A DNA stretch of 21,877 bases from Ferdinandcohnia sp036965165 (GCF_036965165.1 NZ_JBALOX010000111.1:1-21877); one strand, 5' to 3'. Positions 14,998-21,877 are shown, counted from the stretch's first letter. The notes: generated by a model from the letters alone, not told the origin. Program-made: numbers and translations.

Positions 14998-15331
14998 AGT
15001 CTTCCTCTCCCTCTAATAAGCTGTATAGCTCTTTTGAATTTTGAATCCATTCTTTTTTTAGCTGTAAAAAAATCTCGAGCCCGAAGTCACTTAAAACGTA
15101 GTATTTACGGGGTCTGCTTTCAGTTGTATCCCAGCTACTCGTCACCAATTCCTGTTTTTCTAGGCGGCGAAGTAAGGGATATAAGGTACTTTGGTCAATC
15201 GCAATTCCGGAACCCTCTAATAATTGAACAAGTGAATATCCATATTGAGGTGTTCGTAATTGACTTAAAACGGCTAACGTCAACGTACCTCTTCTAAGTT
15301 CTGTCATTAATGAGTTTAATAAGTTACTCAT
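14984..15331 (-). CDS. PadR family transcriptional regulator
   Basis: The 115-aa product has a winged-helix PadR domain: LRRGTLTLAVLSQLRTPQYG, YSLVQLLEGSGIAIDQSTLY, PLLRRLEKQELVTSSWD and SRPRKYYVLSDFG, followed by a short dimerisation helix. The start is ATG 15331: GAGGTGG lies at 15336-15342 just upstream of it. An earlier in-frame ATG at 15364 would put extra residues over the operator region and lacks a ribosome site. It is followed by, and overlaps, the HAAS membrane protein gene. Two copies of a PadR-type palindrome lie 20-68 bp upstream, so autorepression is likely. Confidence 0.9.
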   Translation of the reverse strand: MSNLLNSLMTELRRGTLTLAVLSQLRTPQYGYSLVQLLEGSGIAIDQSTLYPLLRRLEKQELVTSSWDTTESRPRKYYVLSDFGLEIFLQLKKEWIQNSKELYSLLEGEEDYDSD

Positions 15332-15350
15332 CCAGCCACCTCGTTTTGTA

Positions 15351-15399
15351 ATACTATATGTCATACAGTATTTAATTTATACTATGTATCATACACTAT
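15351..15399. promoter_or_regulatory. Duplicated PadR-type operator candidate
   Basis: Copy 1 (15351-15371) is ATACT-N11-AGTAT. Around the central base 15361, nine of ten pairs are complementary. Copy 2 (15379-15399) is a direct repeat 28 bp away with 18 of 21 identical bases but weaker outer symmetry (core TGTATCATACA). ATACT/AGTAT half-sites are known for PadR regulators. The position directly upstream of the padR-like gene supports self-regulation. Confidence 0.75.
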
Positions 15400-15435
15400 T
15401 ATTGTGACGCAAGCAATCAAACTTTTTTAAAAAGA

Positions 15436-15463
15436 ATGACAGATGATTTTCGTATGCTATAAT
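15436..15463 (+). promoter_or_regulatory. Sigma-A promoter of the thiamine salvage operon
   Basis: ATGACA (15436-15441) and TATAAT (15458-15463) are separated by 16 bp, with TGC directly before the -10, giving an extended -10 element. The predicted start is just upstream of the TPP riboswitch aptamer. Confidence 0.75.
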
Positions 15464-15477
15464 AAGGTAAATTGAAT

Positions 15478-15575
15478 AATAATAGGGGGGCTCACACATG
15501 TGGGCTGAGAGTAAGCGAAATGTAGCTTTGACCCTTAACCTGATTTGGATAATGCCAACGTAGGGAATATGTGTA
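15478..15575 (+). promoter_or_regulatory. TPP riboswitch (THI element)
   Basis: The conserved core is present: a GGGGGG run, a P3 hairpin GCTCAC/GTGGGC with loop ACAT, GCTGAGAGTAAGCG, then GACCCTTAACCTGAT, TTGGATAATGCCAACG and TAGGGAA. It senses thiamine pyrophosphate. A terminator begins 15 nt after the aptamer, so regulation is probably by premature termination when TPP is plentiful. The 5' boundary is approximate. Confidence 0.95.
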
Positions 15576-15590
15576 AGTATGAGTATTCAT

Positions 15591-15627
15591 GCGGTATATC
15601 TTAATCAGGTATACCGCATTTTTTTAT
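15591..15627 (+). terminator. Riboswitch expression-platform terminator
   Basis: GCGGTATATC (15591-15600) pairs with GGTATACCGC (15608-15617), including one T-G pair, with loop TTAATCA, followed by seven T. It lies directly after the TPP aptamer and before thiM. Confidence 0.88.
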
Positions 15628-15819
15628 TCAACANNNNNNNNNNNNNNNNNNNNNNNNNNNNNNNNNNNNNNNNNNNNNNNNNNNNNNNNNNNNNNNNNNN
15701 NNNNNNNNNNNNNNNNNNNNNNNNNNNNNNNNNNNNNGTCTTTATGACCCACTTCCTGTGGACCTAACATCTGGGCACAAATACGCCAAGGCACATTTGA
15801 TTATTTAGGAGGAGAAATT
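15628..15819 (+). other. thiM leader with 104-base assembly gap
   Basis: The stretch from the riboswitch terminator to thiM contains 104 Ns (15634-15737) and about 80 known bases. I see no gene in the known part. A small CCAC/GTGG hairpin and an AGGAGGAG ribosome site at the end are visible. Such a long spacer after the terminator is more than thiM needs, so the gap may hide a repeat or a mis-sized join. Confidence 0.6.
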
Positions 15820-16644
15820 ATGTTTGAGCAAATCATCGCAAATGTTAGGGAAAAAACACCACTTGTACATAATATTACAAACTATGTGACGGTTAATGAT
15901 GTTGCAAATATGGTACTTGCTTGTGGAGGGTCACCAATAATGGCGGACGACCCGAAGGAAGTGGAGGAGATTACAAGCATTTGTAGTGCGCTTGTGATTA
16001 ATATTGGAACATTAAATGAGAGAACGATAGATTCGATGATTTTGGCGGGAAAAGCAGCCAATAGATTGGGGCGTCCCGTTGTTTTAGACCCGGTTGGGGC
16101 GGGTGCATCAAGCTTACGAACCAACACTGTCTATCGTCTATTAGAAGAGGTTCAGTTCGCGGTCATTCGAGGTAATCTATCTGAGATAAAAACCGTACAT
16201 GCTGGCAGTGGCAATACAAAAGGTGTTGATGCTGCAGCAGAAGATGTCATCAATGAAGGAAATATCAATGAAATGGTTCAATTTGCGAAAAAGGTAAGCA
16301 AACAAACAGGTGCCATTATTGCAATCACAGGAGCCATTGATATCGTTGCAAATACTGAAGAAGCATTTGCAATCAGAAATGGACATCCAATGATGTCAAA
16401 AATAACCGGGACAGGTTGTATGCTTTCATCGGTTGTAGCTGCATATTGTGGAGCCAATCCTCAGGAAATTTTAGAAAGCACGGCTGCTGCTGTGAGTGCA
16501 ATGGGATATTGCGGAGAACTAGCTTATCAAAAGGTAGAAGAATTAAATGGTGGAACGTCATCATTTCGAACGTATTTGATTGATTGGATGAGCAAACTAG
16601 ACTTTACATTACTTCAAGGCGGGATGAAAATTGAAAATCGATAA
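15820..16644 (+). CDS. thiM: Hydroxyethylthiazole kinase
   Basis: ThiM phosphorylates 4-methyl-5-(2-hydroxyethyl)thiazole with ATP in thiamine salvage. The 274 aa fit the ribokinase-like family. Visible blocks are PLVHNITNYVTVNDVANM (14-31), GGSPIMADDP, the LDPVGAGASSLR loop (89-100), VIRGNLSEI, and the GTGCMLSS motif (197-204) with Cys200 at the catalytic position. AGGAGGAG precedes the start. It is the first gene after the TPP riboswitch, and its 3' end overlaps thiE by 14 bp. Confidence 0.97.
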   Translation: MFEQIIANVREKTPLVHNITNYVTVNDVANMVLACGGSPIMADDPKEVEEITSICSALVINIGTLNERTIDSMILAGKAANRLGRPVVLDPVGAGASSLRTNTVYRLLEEVQFAVIRGNLSEIKTVHAGSGNTKGVDAAAEDVINEGNINEMVQFAKKVSKQTGAIIAITGAIDIVANTEEAFAIRNGHPMMSKITGTGCMLSSVVAAYCGANPQEILESTAAAVSAMGYCGELAYQKVEELNGGTSSFRTYLIDWMSKLDFTLLQGGMKIENR

Positions 16645-17278
16645 TAATGCTATGTTGTTATACGCAGTAACTGATCGTGCTTGGACAGGCAGCCAGACTT
16701 TAGTTGAGCAAGTAGAGGCTTCACTAAAGGGTGGAATTACCTTTTTACAGCTTAGAGAAAAAAAACTTGGCTATGATGAATTTTTACAGGAAGCGATTGA
16801 ACTTAAAAGGCTAACCGCATCCTACAATGTTCCATTTGTTATTAACGACAATGTTGAAATTGCGTTAGCTTGTGATGCCGATGGTGTGCATGTTGGGCAA
16901 GAGGATATGCCAGTTGAAAAAGTCCGTGAGTTAATTGGACCAGATAAAATTCTCGGTGTATCAGCTCAAAATCTAGAACAAGCCATTGCTGCTGAAAAGG
17001 CGGGTGCTGATTATCTCGGGATTGGTTCTGTATTTCCTACGGGCACAAAGTCAGATGCAAAACCAATGACATTTGAAACCGTCCAAGAAATTTGTAACAG
17101 TGTATCGATTCCAATTGTAGCAATCGGAGGAATTAATAAAACGAATATAATGGAATTGAGTGGCAGTGGGGTAGATGGTGTTGCTGTAGTATCTGCAATC
17201 TTTGCCCAAGGCGATATNNNNNNNNNNNNNNNNNNNNNNNNNNNNNNNNNNNNNNNNNNNAGGAGTGATTGGTCATGA
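16631..17278 (+). CDS. thiE: Thiamine-phosphate synthase
   Basis: ThiE joins HMP-pyrophosphate and thiazole phosphate to thiamine phosphate. TIM-barrel landmarks are FLQLREKK (38-45), VINDNVEIALACDADGVHVGQEDMP (70-94), LGVSAQN, YLGIGSVFPTGTKSDA (128-143) and AIGGINKTNI. The start is TTG 16631, inside the end of thiM, with AAGGCGGG just upstream; the next in-frame ATG (16652) lacks such a site. The C-terminus falls in the 43-base gap 17218-17260. If the gap length is right, the frame exits as RSDWS and stops at TGA 17276-17278, overlapping the thiD ATG, for 215 aa, a normal length. The last ~15 residues are unknown. Confidence 0.92.
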   Translation: MKIDNNAMLLYAVTDRAWTGSQTLVEQVEASLKGGITFLQLREKKLGYDEFLQEAIELKRLTASYNVPFVINDNVEIALACDADGVHVGQEDMPVEKVRELIGPDKILGVSAQNLEQAIAAEKAGADYLGIGSVFPTGTKSDAKPMTFETVQEICNSVSIPIVAIGGINKTNIMELSGSGVDGVAVVSAIFAQGDXXXXXXXXXXXXXXXRSDWS

Positions 17279-18054
17279 AAAAAGTACTAACAATTGCTGG
17301 CTCTGACTGTAGTGGGGGAGCGGGGATCCAAGCCGATATTAAAACAATTACTGCCCATAAAATGTATGCAATGAGTGCAATTACGGCGCTCACTGCTCAG
17401 AACACAACTGGCGTATATGGTGTACTGGATTCGACTCCGGAATTTGTCGGACAACAGCTTGATTGCATTATGACTGATATTTTTCCTGACAGTGTAAAAA
17501 TAGGGATGGTGTCCTCACCTGAAATTATTCAAAAAATCGTAGAGAAGCTAGTGGAATATCAACCACAAAATATTGTCTTGGACCCAGTCATGATTTCCAC
17601 AAGTGGAAGTAGACTGTTGAGTGAATCAGCGATGGATGCTTTAATTACGAGATTATTTCCACTTGCTACTGTTATTACACCAAATTTACATGAGGCTGAA
17701 GCGCTTTGCGGAATGGAGATTCACACGAAGGAAGACATGCAAATGGCAGCTCAAACATTGTCCAAAACGTATAATGGTGCCATTTTAATTAAAGGGGGTC
17801 ATCTTGAGGATACAGCCGATGATCTTTTATATAGCGATGGAGAGTTCACCTGGTTCCAGGGAGCCCGTATTAATAACCCGAATTCTCATGGCACAGGCTG
17901 TACGCTTTCATCAGCCATTGCTTGTAATTTAGCAAAAGGTTTGGATATTAAATCAAGTATTCACGAGGCAAAACGTTATATTACGGGAGCACTGGGCGCG
18001 GGGCTTGACCTTGGAAAGGGAAGCGGACCATTGAATCATGTTTATGAACTATAA
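17275..18054 (+). CDS. thiD: Hydroxymethylpyrimidine kinase / phosphomethylpyrimidine kinase
   Basis: ThiD phosphorylates HMP and HMP-phosphate, giving the pyrimidine half of thiamine. The 259-aa ribokinase-family protein begins MKKVLTIAGSDCSGGAGIQA. It also shows VKIGMVSSPE, VLDPVMISTSGSRLL, ITPNLHEAEAL, ILIKGGHLEDTADDLLY and the anion-hole/catalytic loop NSHGTGCTLSSAIA. The start is ATG 17275, 9 nt after AGGAG; the in-frame TTG 17269 is too close to that site. A pyridoxal kinase is a related possibility, but the position behind thiM and thiE under a TPP riboswitch favours thiamine. A strong palindromic terminator follows the stop directly. Confidence 0.93.
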   Translation: MKKVLTIAGSDCSGGAGIQADIKTITAHKMYAMSAITALTAQNTTGVYGVLDSTPEFVGQQLDCIMTDIFPDSVKIGMVSSPEIIQKIVEKLVEYQPQNIVLDPVMISTSGSRLLSESAMDALITRLFPLATVITPNLHEAEALCGMEIHTKEDMQMAAQTLSKTYNGAILIKGGHLEDTADDLLYSDGEFTWFQGARINNPNSHGTGCTLSSAIACNLAKGLDIKSSIHEAKRYITGALGAGLDLGKGSGPLNHVYEL

Positions 18055-18080
18055 AAAAAGTGGGGGATCCCCCACTTTTT
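18055..18080. terminator. Bidirectional terminator between thiD and the methyltransferase gene
   Basis: A perfect 26-bp palindrome, AAAAAGTGGGGGA followed by TCCCCCACTTTTT, starts right after the thiD stop and reaches the stop of the convergent methyltransferase gene. It has A-rich and T-rich flanks on both sides, suited to ending transcription in both directions. Confidence 0.9.
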
Positions 18081-18849
18081 ATAATTTTGTAGCTTTTAAC
18101 ACAACTGCTTCTCCTTGGAAGGAAATGATTTTATGACTCTCGATTTGTATCCGAAATTTTTGTTTGGTTTTATCAGAAGCGTTCAGCATGTATTCGGTTA
18201 GTTCAGACTTCTCTTGGTCTGACAAATGCATGCGGTCACACCAGCTTTCAAATGTAAAAGTCTTTTCAAAACGATAGAGTTCCTGAATTTCAAAGCCTTC
18301 ATTTTCTAACATTTGGATCCACTCGGTCTTTTTCCAAGCACGAAAATGGCTGTAGTCTCGCTTTTTTTCTACTGTATTATAAAATTCATCAAATTCATCT
18401 TTTTCAGGAGCAACATTATCATCTAACAAGAACTGTCCTTCTTTTTTTAATACACGCGCTACTTCACTTACGAAGTTTGTAATGTTAGGAAAATGGTGTG
18501 GTGCGATACGGCACGATACGATATCGAATGTTTCGTCTGAGAATGGTAGTTTTTCAGCATCCCCTTCAACAAATTCAACATTTTCATGACCATTACCTTT
18601 AATGAATTTTTCTGCAACCGCTAACATTTCTGGCGTTAAATCGAAGGCTGTAACCTTTGCTACATGAGGCGCAAGTGCATTTGCAGTATGTCCACCACCA
18701 GTAGCAATGTCGAGGACAAGTTCTGTACCCTTGGCCTCAGCCAATGAAACTAATGTTTGTAAATCTCCACCCTTACGATGGCCTTCACTTGTTACGTAAG
18801 ATGCTGCACTACGACCAAATTGCTTTTGAACGTCTTTTTTATTGTCCAT
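18079..18849 (-). CDS. Class I SAM-dependent methyltransferase (YcgJ-like)
   Basis: The 256-aa protein has a Rossmann methyltransferase domain in its first half: motif I VLDIATGGGHTANAL (45-59), motif II FDLTPEMLAVA, EGDAEKLPFSDETFDIVSCR, a hydrophobic SEVARVLKKEGQFLLDDN strand. The C-terminal part resembles Bacillus YcgJ and UbiE-related proteins of unknown substrate. AGGGGG precedes ATG 18849. It is a single gene between the thi operon and the ParA gene; no pathway link to either is visible. The class is certain and the substrate unknown. Confidence 0.88.
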   Translation of the reverse strand: MDNKKDVQKQFGRSAASYVTSEGHRKGGDLQTLVSLAEAKGTELVLDIATGGGHTANALAPHVAKVTAFDLTPEMLAVAEKFIKGNGHENVEFVEGDAEKLPFSDETFDIVSCRIAPHHFPNITNFVSEVARVLKKEGQFLLDDNVAPEKDEFDEFYNTVEKKRDYSHFRAWKKTEWIQMLENEGFEIQELYRFEKTFTFESWCDRMHLSDQEKSELTEYMLNASDKTKQKFRIQIESHKIISFQGEAVVLKATKL

Positions 18850-19018
18850 TCTTTAACCCCCTATAAATGTGATATCTCTATCTTATAGTAAAATTTAACA
18901 TTAGGAAATTATAAAAAAATTATAAAATGAGATAAGAAAAGGTTATGGGAAGCCGAAATAAGAATATTTTCCTATTTCATTAATACATTTAAATGAATAC
19001 TTCTGAGGGGGTCAGCAA

Positions 19019-19936
19019 GTGGCGGAAGGAAAAAAGATTTTTGTTGGGAACTATAAAGGGGGAGTCGGCAAGACTACGAGTATCTATCAGATTGCACTTC
19101 ACCTAGCAGAGGCAAAAAAGAGGGTGCTCTTAATTGATTTAGATCCACAATGTTCGTTGAGCGAAATTTGTCTCACAAGAATTGATAGACACCTTGAGCA
19201 ACTAGGGAACAATGAAAGTCTAAACTTTGTCTATGATCTGTGGGAGCAATTTAAACAATACCCTTATTTAAGATATACCATTGATCCAACAACCTTAATC
19301 AAAAAAACTCCTGAGCAAATCCACTTCATTCCATCTAATCTATTCTATAAAAATGGTGGCCTCGATCAAATTGCTTCAAAATTATGTGATGATTTTGAAG
19401 ACCTAGTTGTGCTCCAGCAATTTTTCCAAAGTACGGGGCTTGAAGGTAAGTATGACTATATTCTGTTTGATTGTCCACCAAGCAATAATGTGATAACCCA
19501 AGGTGCATTCCTTTTATCAGATTATTATTTAATTCCGTCGATCATTCAAACGATGAGCATTCGTGGGGTAGTCCATTATACAAAGTCGGTTGAAAAGATA
19601 TATAACCATTATTGTGATGATCATAAAAAAGCAGATCTAGCAAAATTATTATTTGGCCCAAAACCAAAGTTAATCGGTATTTTTGAAACACTGAAAAAGA
19701 CTAATGTCAATAATGTCAATGCAATTAAAGATTTAAAATCTGACCTAAAAGGCGCTGGTATAAAATCGGTTTTATCAGATATGGAGGATGGAAATTATTT
19801 ATTCAAAACGGTGATCCGCCACTATGAGGCGATCGCACGCGATACAGCAGACGGTAAAAAACGTTCGGAATATGCAGAATTAACGGATGAAATCTTATTT
19901 TGTGTGGAACCAAATATTTTTAATAGTCTCATATAA
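19019..19936 (+). CDS. ParA/MinD-family ATPase, orphan
   Basis: The 305-aa ATPase has the deviant Walker A KGGVGKTT (13-20), the A' motif VLLIDLDPQCSLSE and Walker B YDYILFDCPPSNN. It lacks an N-terminal DNA-binding extension. Between the A' and B motifs there is a long region (about 55-135) of aromatic and charged residues. The start is GTG 19019 behind GAGGGGG. Unlike the chromosomal soj-spo0J pair, no ParB follows; the next gene, 16 bp downstream, encodes an unrelated small protein. No parS-like sequence was noticed. The family moves or positions DNA or protein complexes by ATP-driven dimerisation on DNA or membrane. The cargo here is unknown. A remnant of a plasmid or integrated element is possible. 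Confidence 0.88.
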   Translation: MAEGKKIFVGNYKGGVGKTTSIYQIALHLAEAKKRVLLIDLDPQCSLSEICLTRIDRHLEQLGNNESLNFVYDLWEQFKQYPYLRYTIDPTTLIKKTPEQIHFIPSNLFYKNGGLDQIASKLCDDFEDLVVLQQFFQSTGLEGKYDYILFDCPPSNNVITQGAFLLSDYYLIPSIIQTMSIRGVVHYTKSVEKIYNHYCDDHKKADLAKLLFGPKPKLIGIFETLKKTNVNNVNAIKDLKSDLKGAGIKSVLSDMEDGNYLFKTVIRHYEAIARDTADGKKRSEYAELTDEILFCVEPNIFNSLI

Positions 19937-19952
19937 GTGGAGGACGAAATGG

Positions 19953-20435
19953 ATGAGTACATTAACCTATCAAAAGGTTGCAGTTCATTTGGAAAAATTA
20001 AAAGAAATTTATGAAACACTTCAATTACCAAAAAAAGAATTGAGGGAAATTGAAAGAGCTATTGAGATATTTAAACAAAATGGTGATGTCGTGGTTGGAG
20101 CTGCTTTAGTGACGAAATCTGTATCAAACAAAAAAACAAAGCAATCATTTTCTGAAATTGTTGATTCTTTATTTCAAGGAAACTATCACGATTTGGAAGG
20201 GACGAAGCTACGTTATCATGAGCTAAACTCCGCTGAGCAGGTAATTACCTACATTGATTTTACTGCAAAAACAAAAATTTTAAAAGAATCTAGCGCCTTA
20301 GATTTAAAGCTATTATACTGTTTGCTTACAGAAGATAAACAAGAGCTAAAAGGGACGAAAAACGAGGTATACGAGGCAATTAAGCGAAATGTTCGAGCAA
20401 AAAAACGAGGAAAAGCGTTTTTAGAATTTGCATAA
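19953..20435 (+). CDS. Unknown protein encoded with the ParA ATPase
   Basis: I do not recognise this 160-aa protein. It starts at ATG 19953, about 10 nt after GGAGG; a longer open frame back to 19887 would overlap the ATPase gene and lacks a ribosome site. It is rich in Lys and Glu, with an N-terminal predicted helical segment (KVAVHLEKLKEIYETLQLP, KKELREIERAIEIFKQNGD), a lysine-rich stretch (KSVSNKKTKQS) and a C-terminal basic tail (AIKRNVRAKKRGKAFLEFA). No ParB-type helix-turn-helix or HTH is evident. Position and orientation mark it as the likely partner or cargo adaptor of the ParA ATPase. A convergent terminator follows. Confidence 0.75.
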   Translation: MSTLTYQKVAVHLEKLKEIYETLQLPKKELREIERAIEIFKQNGDVVVGAALVTKSVSNKKTKQSFSEIVDSLFQGNYHDLEGTKLRYHELNSAEQVITYIDFTAKTKILKESSALDLKLLYCLLTEDKQELKGTKNEVYEAIKRNVRAKKRGKAFLEFA

Positions 20436-20439
20436 TAAT

Positions 20440-20464
20440 AACCCCACGTTTTAAGCGTGGGGTT
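20440..20464. terminator. Hairpin between convergent genes
   Basis: A 9-bp stem AACCCCACG (20440-20448) / CGTGGGGTT (20456-20464) has a 7-nt loop that contains the stop codon of the minus-strand kinase gene. Neither side has a long T run, so its strength as a terminator is moderate. Confidence 0.6.
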
Positions 20465-21713
20465 CATTTATGGAACGGACGGAGGGAAACTGGAAGGTGA
20501 ATTCGGTTCCTTCTCCGACTGTACTTGTAACACGAATCGTACCATTCATTGCTTTTACTATACTATAGACGACCATCATGCCAAGGCCGGTTCCTTTAGG
20601 TCCTTTAGTAGAATAATAAGGCTCTCCAAGCCGTTCAATCTGTTCTTTCGTCATCCCTACACCTGTATCTCTTATCACAATTGTTACATCGGAGCGGTCA
20701 TAGCTGGTTTCAACAAATAATTGACCCCCACCTGGCATGGACTCAATTGCATTTTTCATAACATTGATAAAGCATTGATGAAACTTCTGACGGTCTCCTT
20801 CCATCGAACCAATCACCGCAAAATTCGTAATGACTTCCACGGAGTACTGATTCGCAGTGGGCCTTAAAATAGAAATGACCTGTTGTAATTCTCGCTTGAT
20901 CTGAAGCGTTTCAAAAGTTTCTAATGCTGGCTTTGAAAAAGTCAAATAATCTTGAATAACTCTTTCAGCGGATCCTAGTTCTTCTTTAATTATTTGAAGA
21001 TACTCTTTTTGTTTATGGCGGGGGAGGGTATTGGACATTAATAACTGTACAAATCCCATCGCCGCGGTTAAAGGATTTCTAATTTCATGAGAAATCGCAG
21101 CTCCCAATTGTTCAACCGCATGAAGTTTTTCTGATTTTACAATGGTTTGTCGCATTTGGATATTATTGCGGACAAATTCGGTTAAATAAGACAATATTCC
21201 TAAGCCAATCGGTGGAAGGGTTAGGTACGCAAACCAAGCATCCAAAGGATTGGCTGGTTGATTTGTAACTTGTAGTGCTGCAGCTGTTAAAAAGGATAAA
21301 ATAAAGGTCAAAAGTACCGCTACGCATATCCGCTTATTTGAACTCTGCTTCCAAAACTTGGGGTAGATTCTCCACAAGATAACAGAAAAGGGGAGATACA
21401 ATAAAATTGTTGCGAAAAATCCCAGGTTTATCCCATAAAACCCTCTAATAACAATTACGGTCAAACATAAAATGGGACCAAGTCCTAGATAAAGACCTCC
21501 AATTAATACCGGAATAAGACGAAGGTCAAAGTAGTAGGTGGGAGTTGGTTGATAGGAAAATATAAAGCAAACCAAAATAAGCACAGTTAATCCGATGTAC
21601 GCTTCTCCTTTTGAAAGGGAAAGGTTTCTCTTTCGTTCAAACCATATTAATCCGATAAATAAAAGTATGATTAATAATGAAAGGTTAATCAAAATGTGCT
21701 TAGTAATTTCCAT
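20451..21713 (-). CDS. Sensor histidine kinase, KinB-like (5TM sensor)
   Basis: The 420-aa membrane kinase has an N-terminal set of membrane segments (about 7-25, 39-54, 66-83, 85-110, 130-150, 160-178) with DLRLIPVLIGGLYLGLGP, reminiscent of 5TM LytS/YhcK-type sensors. The HisKA block is AAISHEIRNPLTAAMGFVQLL (His209), followed by N-box INVMKNAIESMPGGG (316-330), G1 DTGVGM (349-354) and G2 GTGLGM (374-379). The GEPYYSTKGPKGTGLG segment and overall layout strongly resemble the Bacillus sporulation kinases, especially KinB, which feed phosphate into the Spo0F-Spo0B-Spo0A relay. No response regulator is adjacent, as expected for an orphan Kin. Two Spo0A-box matches lie upstream. The sporulation role is inferred from similarity. 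Confidence 0.85.
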   Translation of the reverse strand: MEITKHILINLSLLIILLFIGLIWFERKRNLSLSKGEAYIGLTVLILVCFIFSYQPTPTYYFDLRLIPVLIGGLYLGLGPILCLTVIVIRGFYGINLGFFATILLYLPFSVILWRIYPKFWKQSSNKRICVAVLLTFILSFLTAAALQVTNQPANPLDAWFAYLTLPPIGLGILSYLTEFVRNNIQMRQTIVKSEKLHAVEQLGAAISHEIRNPLTAAMGFVQLLMSNTLPRHKQKEYLQIIKEELGSAERVIQDYLTFSKPALETFETLQIKRELQQVISILRPTANQYSVEVITNFAVIGSMEGDRQKFHQCFINVMKNAIESMPGGGQLFVETSYDRSDVTIVIRDTGVGMTKEQIERLGEPYYSTKGPKGTGLGMMVVYSIVKAMNGTIRVTSTVGEGTEFTFQFPSVRSINEPHA

Positions 21714-21721
21714 AATTCACC

Positions 21722-21769
21722 TTCGACAATTTAATAGTAAAGTTTTATAATATATCAAATAGTTCGACA
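21722..21769 (-). promoter_or_regulatory. Two Spo0A-box matches upstream of the kinase gene
   Basis: On the minus strand TGTCGAA occurs twice: at 21763-21769, where it overlaps a possible -35 (TTGTCG), and at 21722-21728, overlapping the ribosome binding region GAAGGTG just before ATG 21713. Both match the 7-base 0A-box consensus exactly. A TATAAA -10 candidate lies at 21744-21749, 15 bp downstream of the upstream box's -35. Another TATAAT lies further upstream at 21782-21787. Whether they activate or repress is not shown. Confidence 0.6.
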
Positions 21770-21877
21770 ACATGTGATTCCATTATAATACATAATAAAA
21801 TGGTTTTGTTGAAATAAGTAGTTTTTATTGAAAAAAATCTGCAAATTCAAAATAGAGCTTTTTCCTATAATTGTTTT

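Noticed and set aside
18976..18997. TTCATT/AATGAA inverted repeat as a parS-like site before the ParA gene
   Set aside because: Only six AT-rich bases match in each arm and it does not resemble known parS; such repeats are common in AT-rich leaders.

Overview
This looks like a chromosomal stretch from a low-GC, spore-forming Bacillaceae member. The pointers are AAGGAGG-type ribosome binding sites, a cre-like site, a KinB-like sporulation kinase with Spo0A-box matches, a TPP-riboswitch thiamine salvage operon and close resemblance of many products to Bacillus proteins. A Neobacillus-like genus is possible but cannot be shown from this window alone. The sequence is a draft scaffold: N-gaps lie at 459-460, 5594-5603, 10234-10315, 15634-15737 and 17218-17260, and several interrupt genes.

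Left block (1-5510): a catabolic cluster for beta-alanine, probably the lower half of reductive pyrimidine degradation. An M20-family amidohydrolase (likely N-carbamoyl-beta-alanine to beta-alanine), a class III transaminase (beta-alanine + pyruvate to malonate semialdehyde + L-alanine), a CoA-acylating semialdehyde dehydrogenase (to acetyl-CoA) and alanine dehydrogenase (L-alanine back to pyruvate + ammonia) form a closed scheme. A cre-like palindrome precedes the cluster, and an intrinsic terminator splits it between the transaminase and ald.

Middle block (5516-10593): two small membrane proteins, then an Eis-type GNAT acetyltransferase, a lone kynureninase and a uracil-DNA-glycosylase-like protein, followed by a convergent YogA-like zinc-free or zinc-type MDR dehydrogenase. 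A 395-bp intergenic region holds four copies of an exact-period 52-bp imperfect tandem repeat.

Second middle block (10989-15400): a P1/DmpA-type self-processing peptidase broken by one frameshift and running in frame into a PuuD-like class I glutamine-amidotransferase hydrolase; a small secreted or anchored protein; a DJ-1/PfpI protein; and a PadR regulator / HAAS-domain membrane protein pair with a duplicated palindromic operator candidate.

Right block (15436-21877): an extended -10 promoter, TPP riboswitch and terminator ahead of overlapping thiM-thiE-thiD (thiamine salvage); a YcgJ-like methyltransferase; an orphan ParA-type ATPase with an unrecognised 160-aa partner; and a KinB-like histidine kinase whose upstream region carries two perfect Spo0A-box matches.

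The points most worth following are the ParA/unknown pair, the Spo0A boxes at the kinase gene, the P1 peptidase-amidotransferase fusion (or paired homopolymer errors), the 52-bp repeats and the duplicated PadR operator. I did not find a clearly new defence or biosynthetic system.
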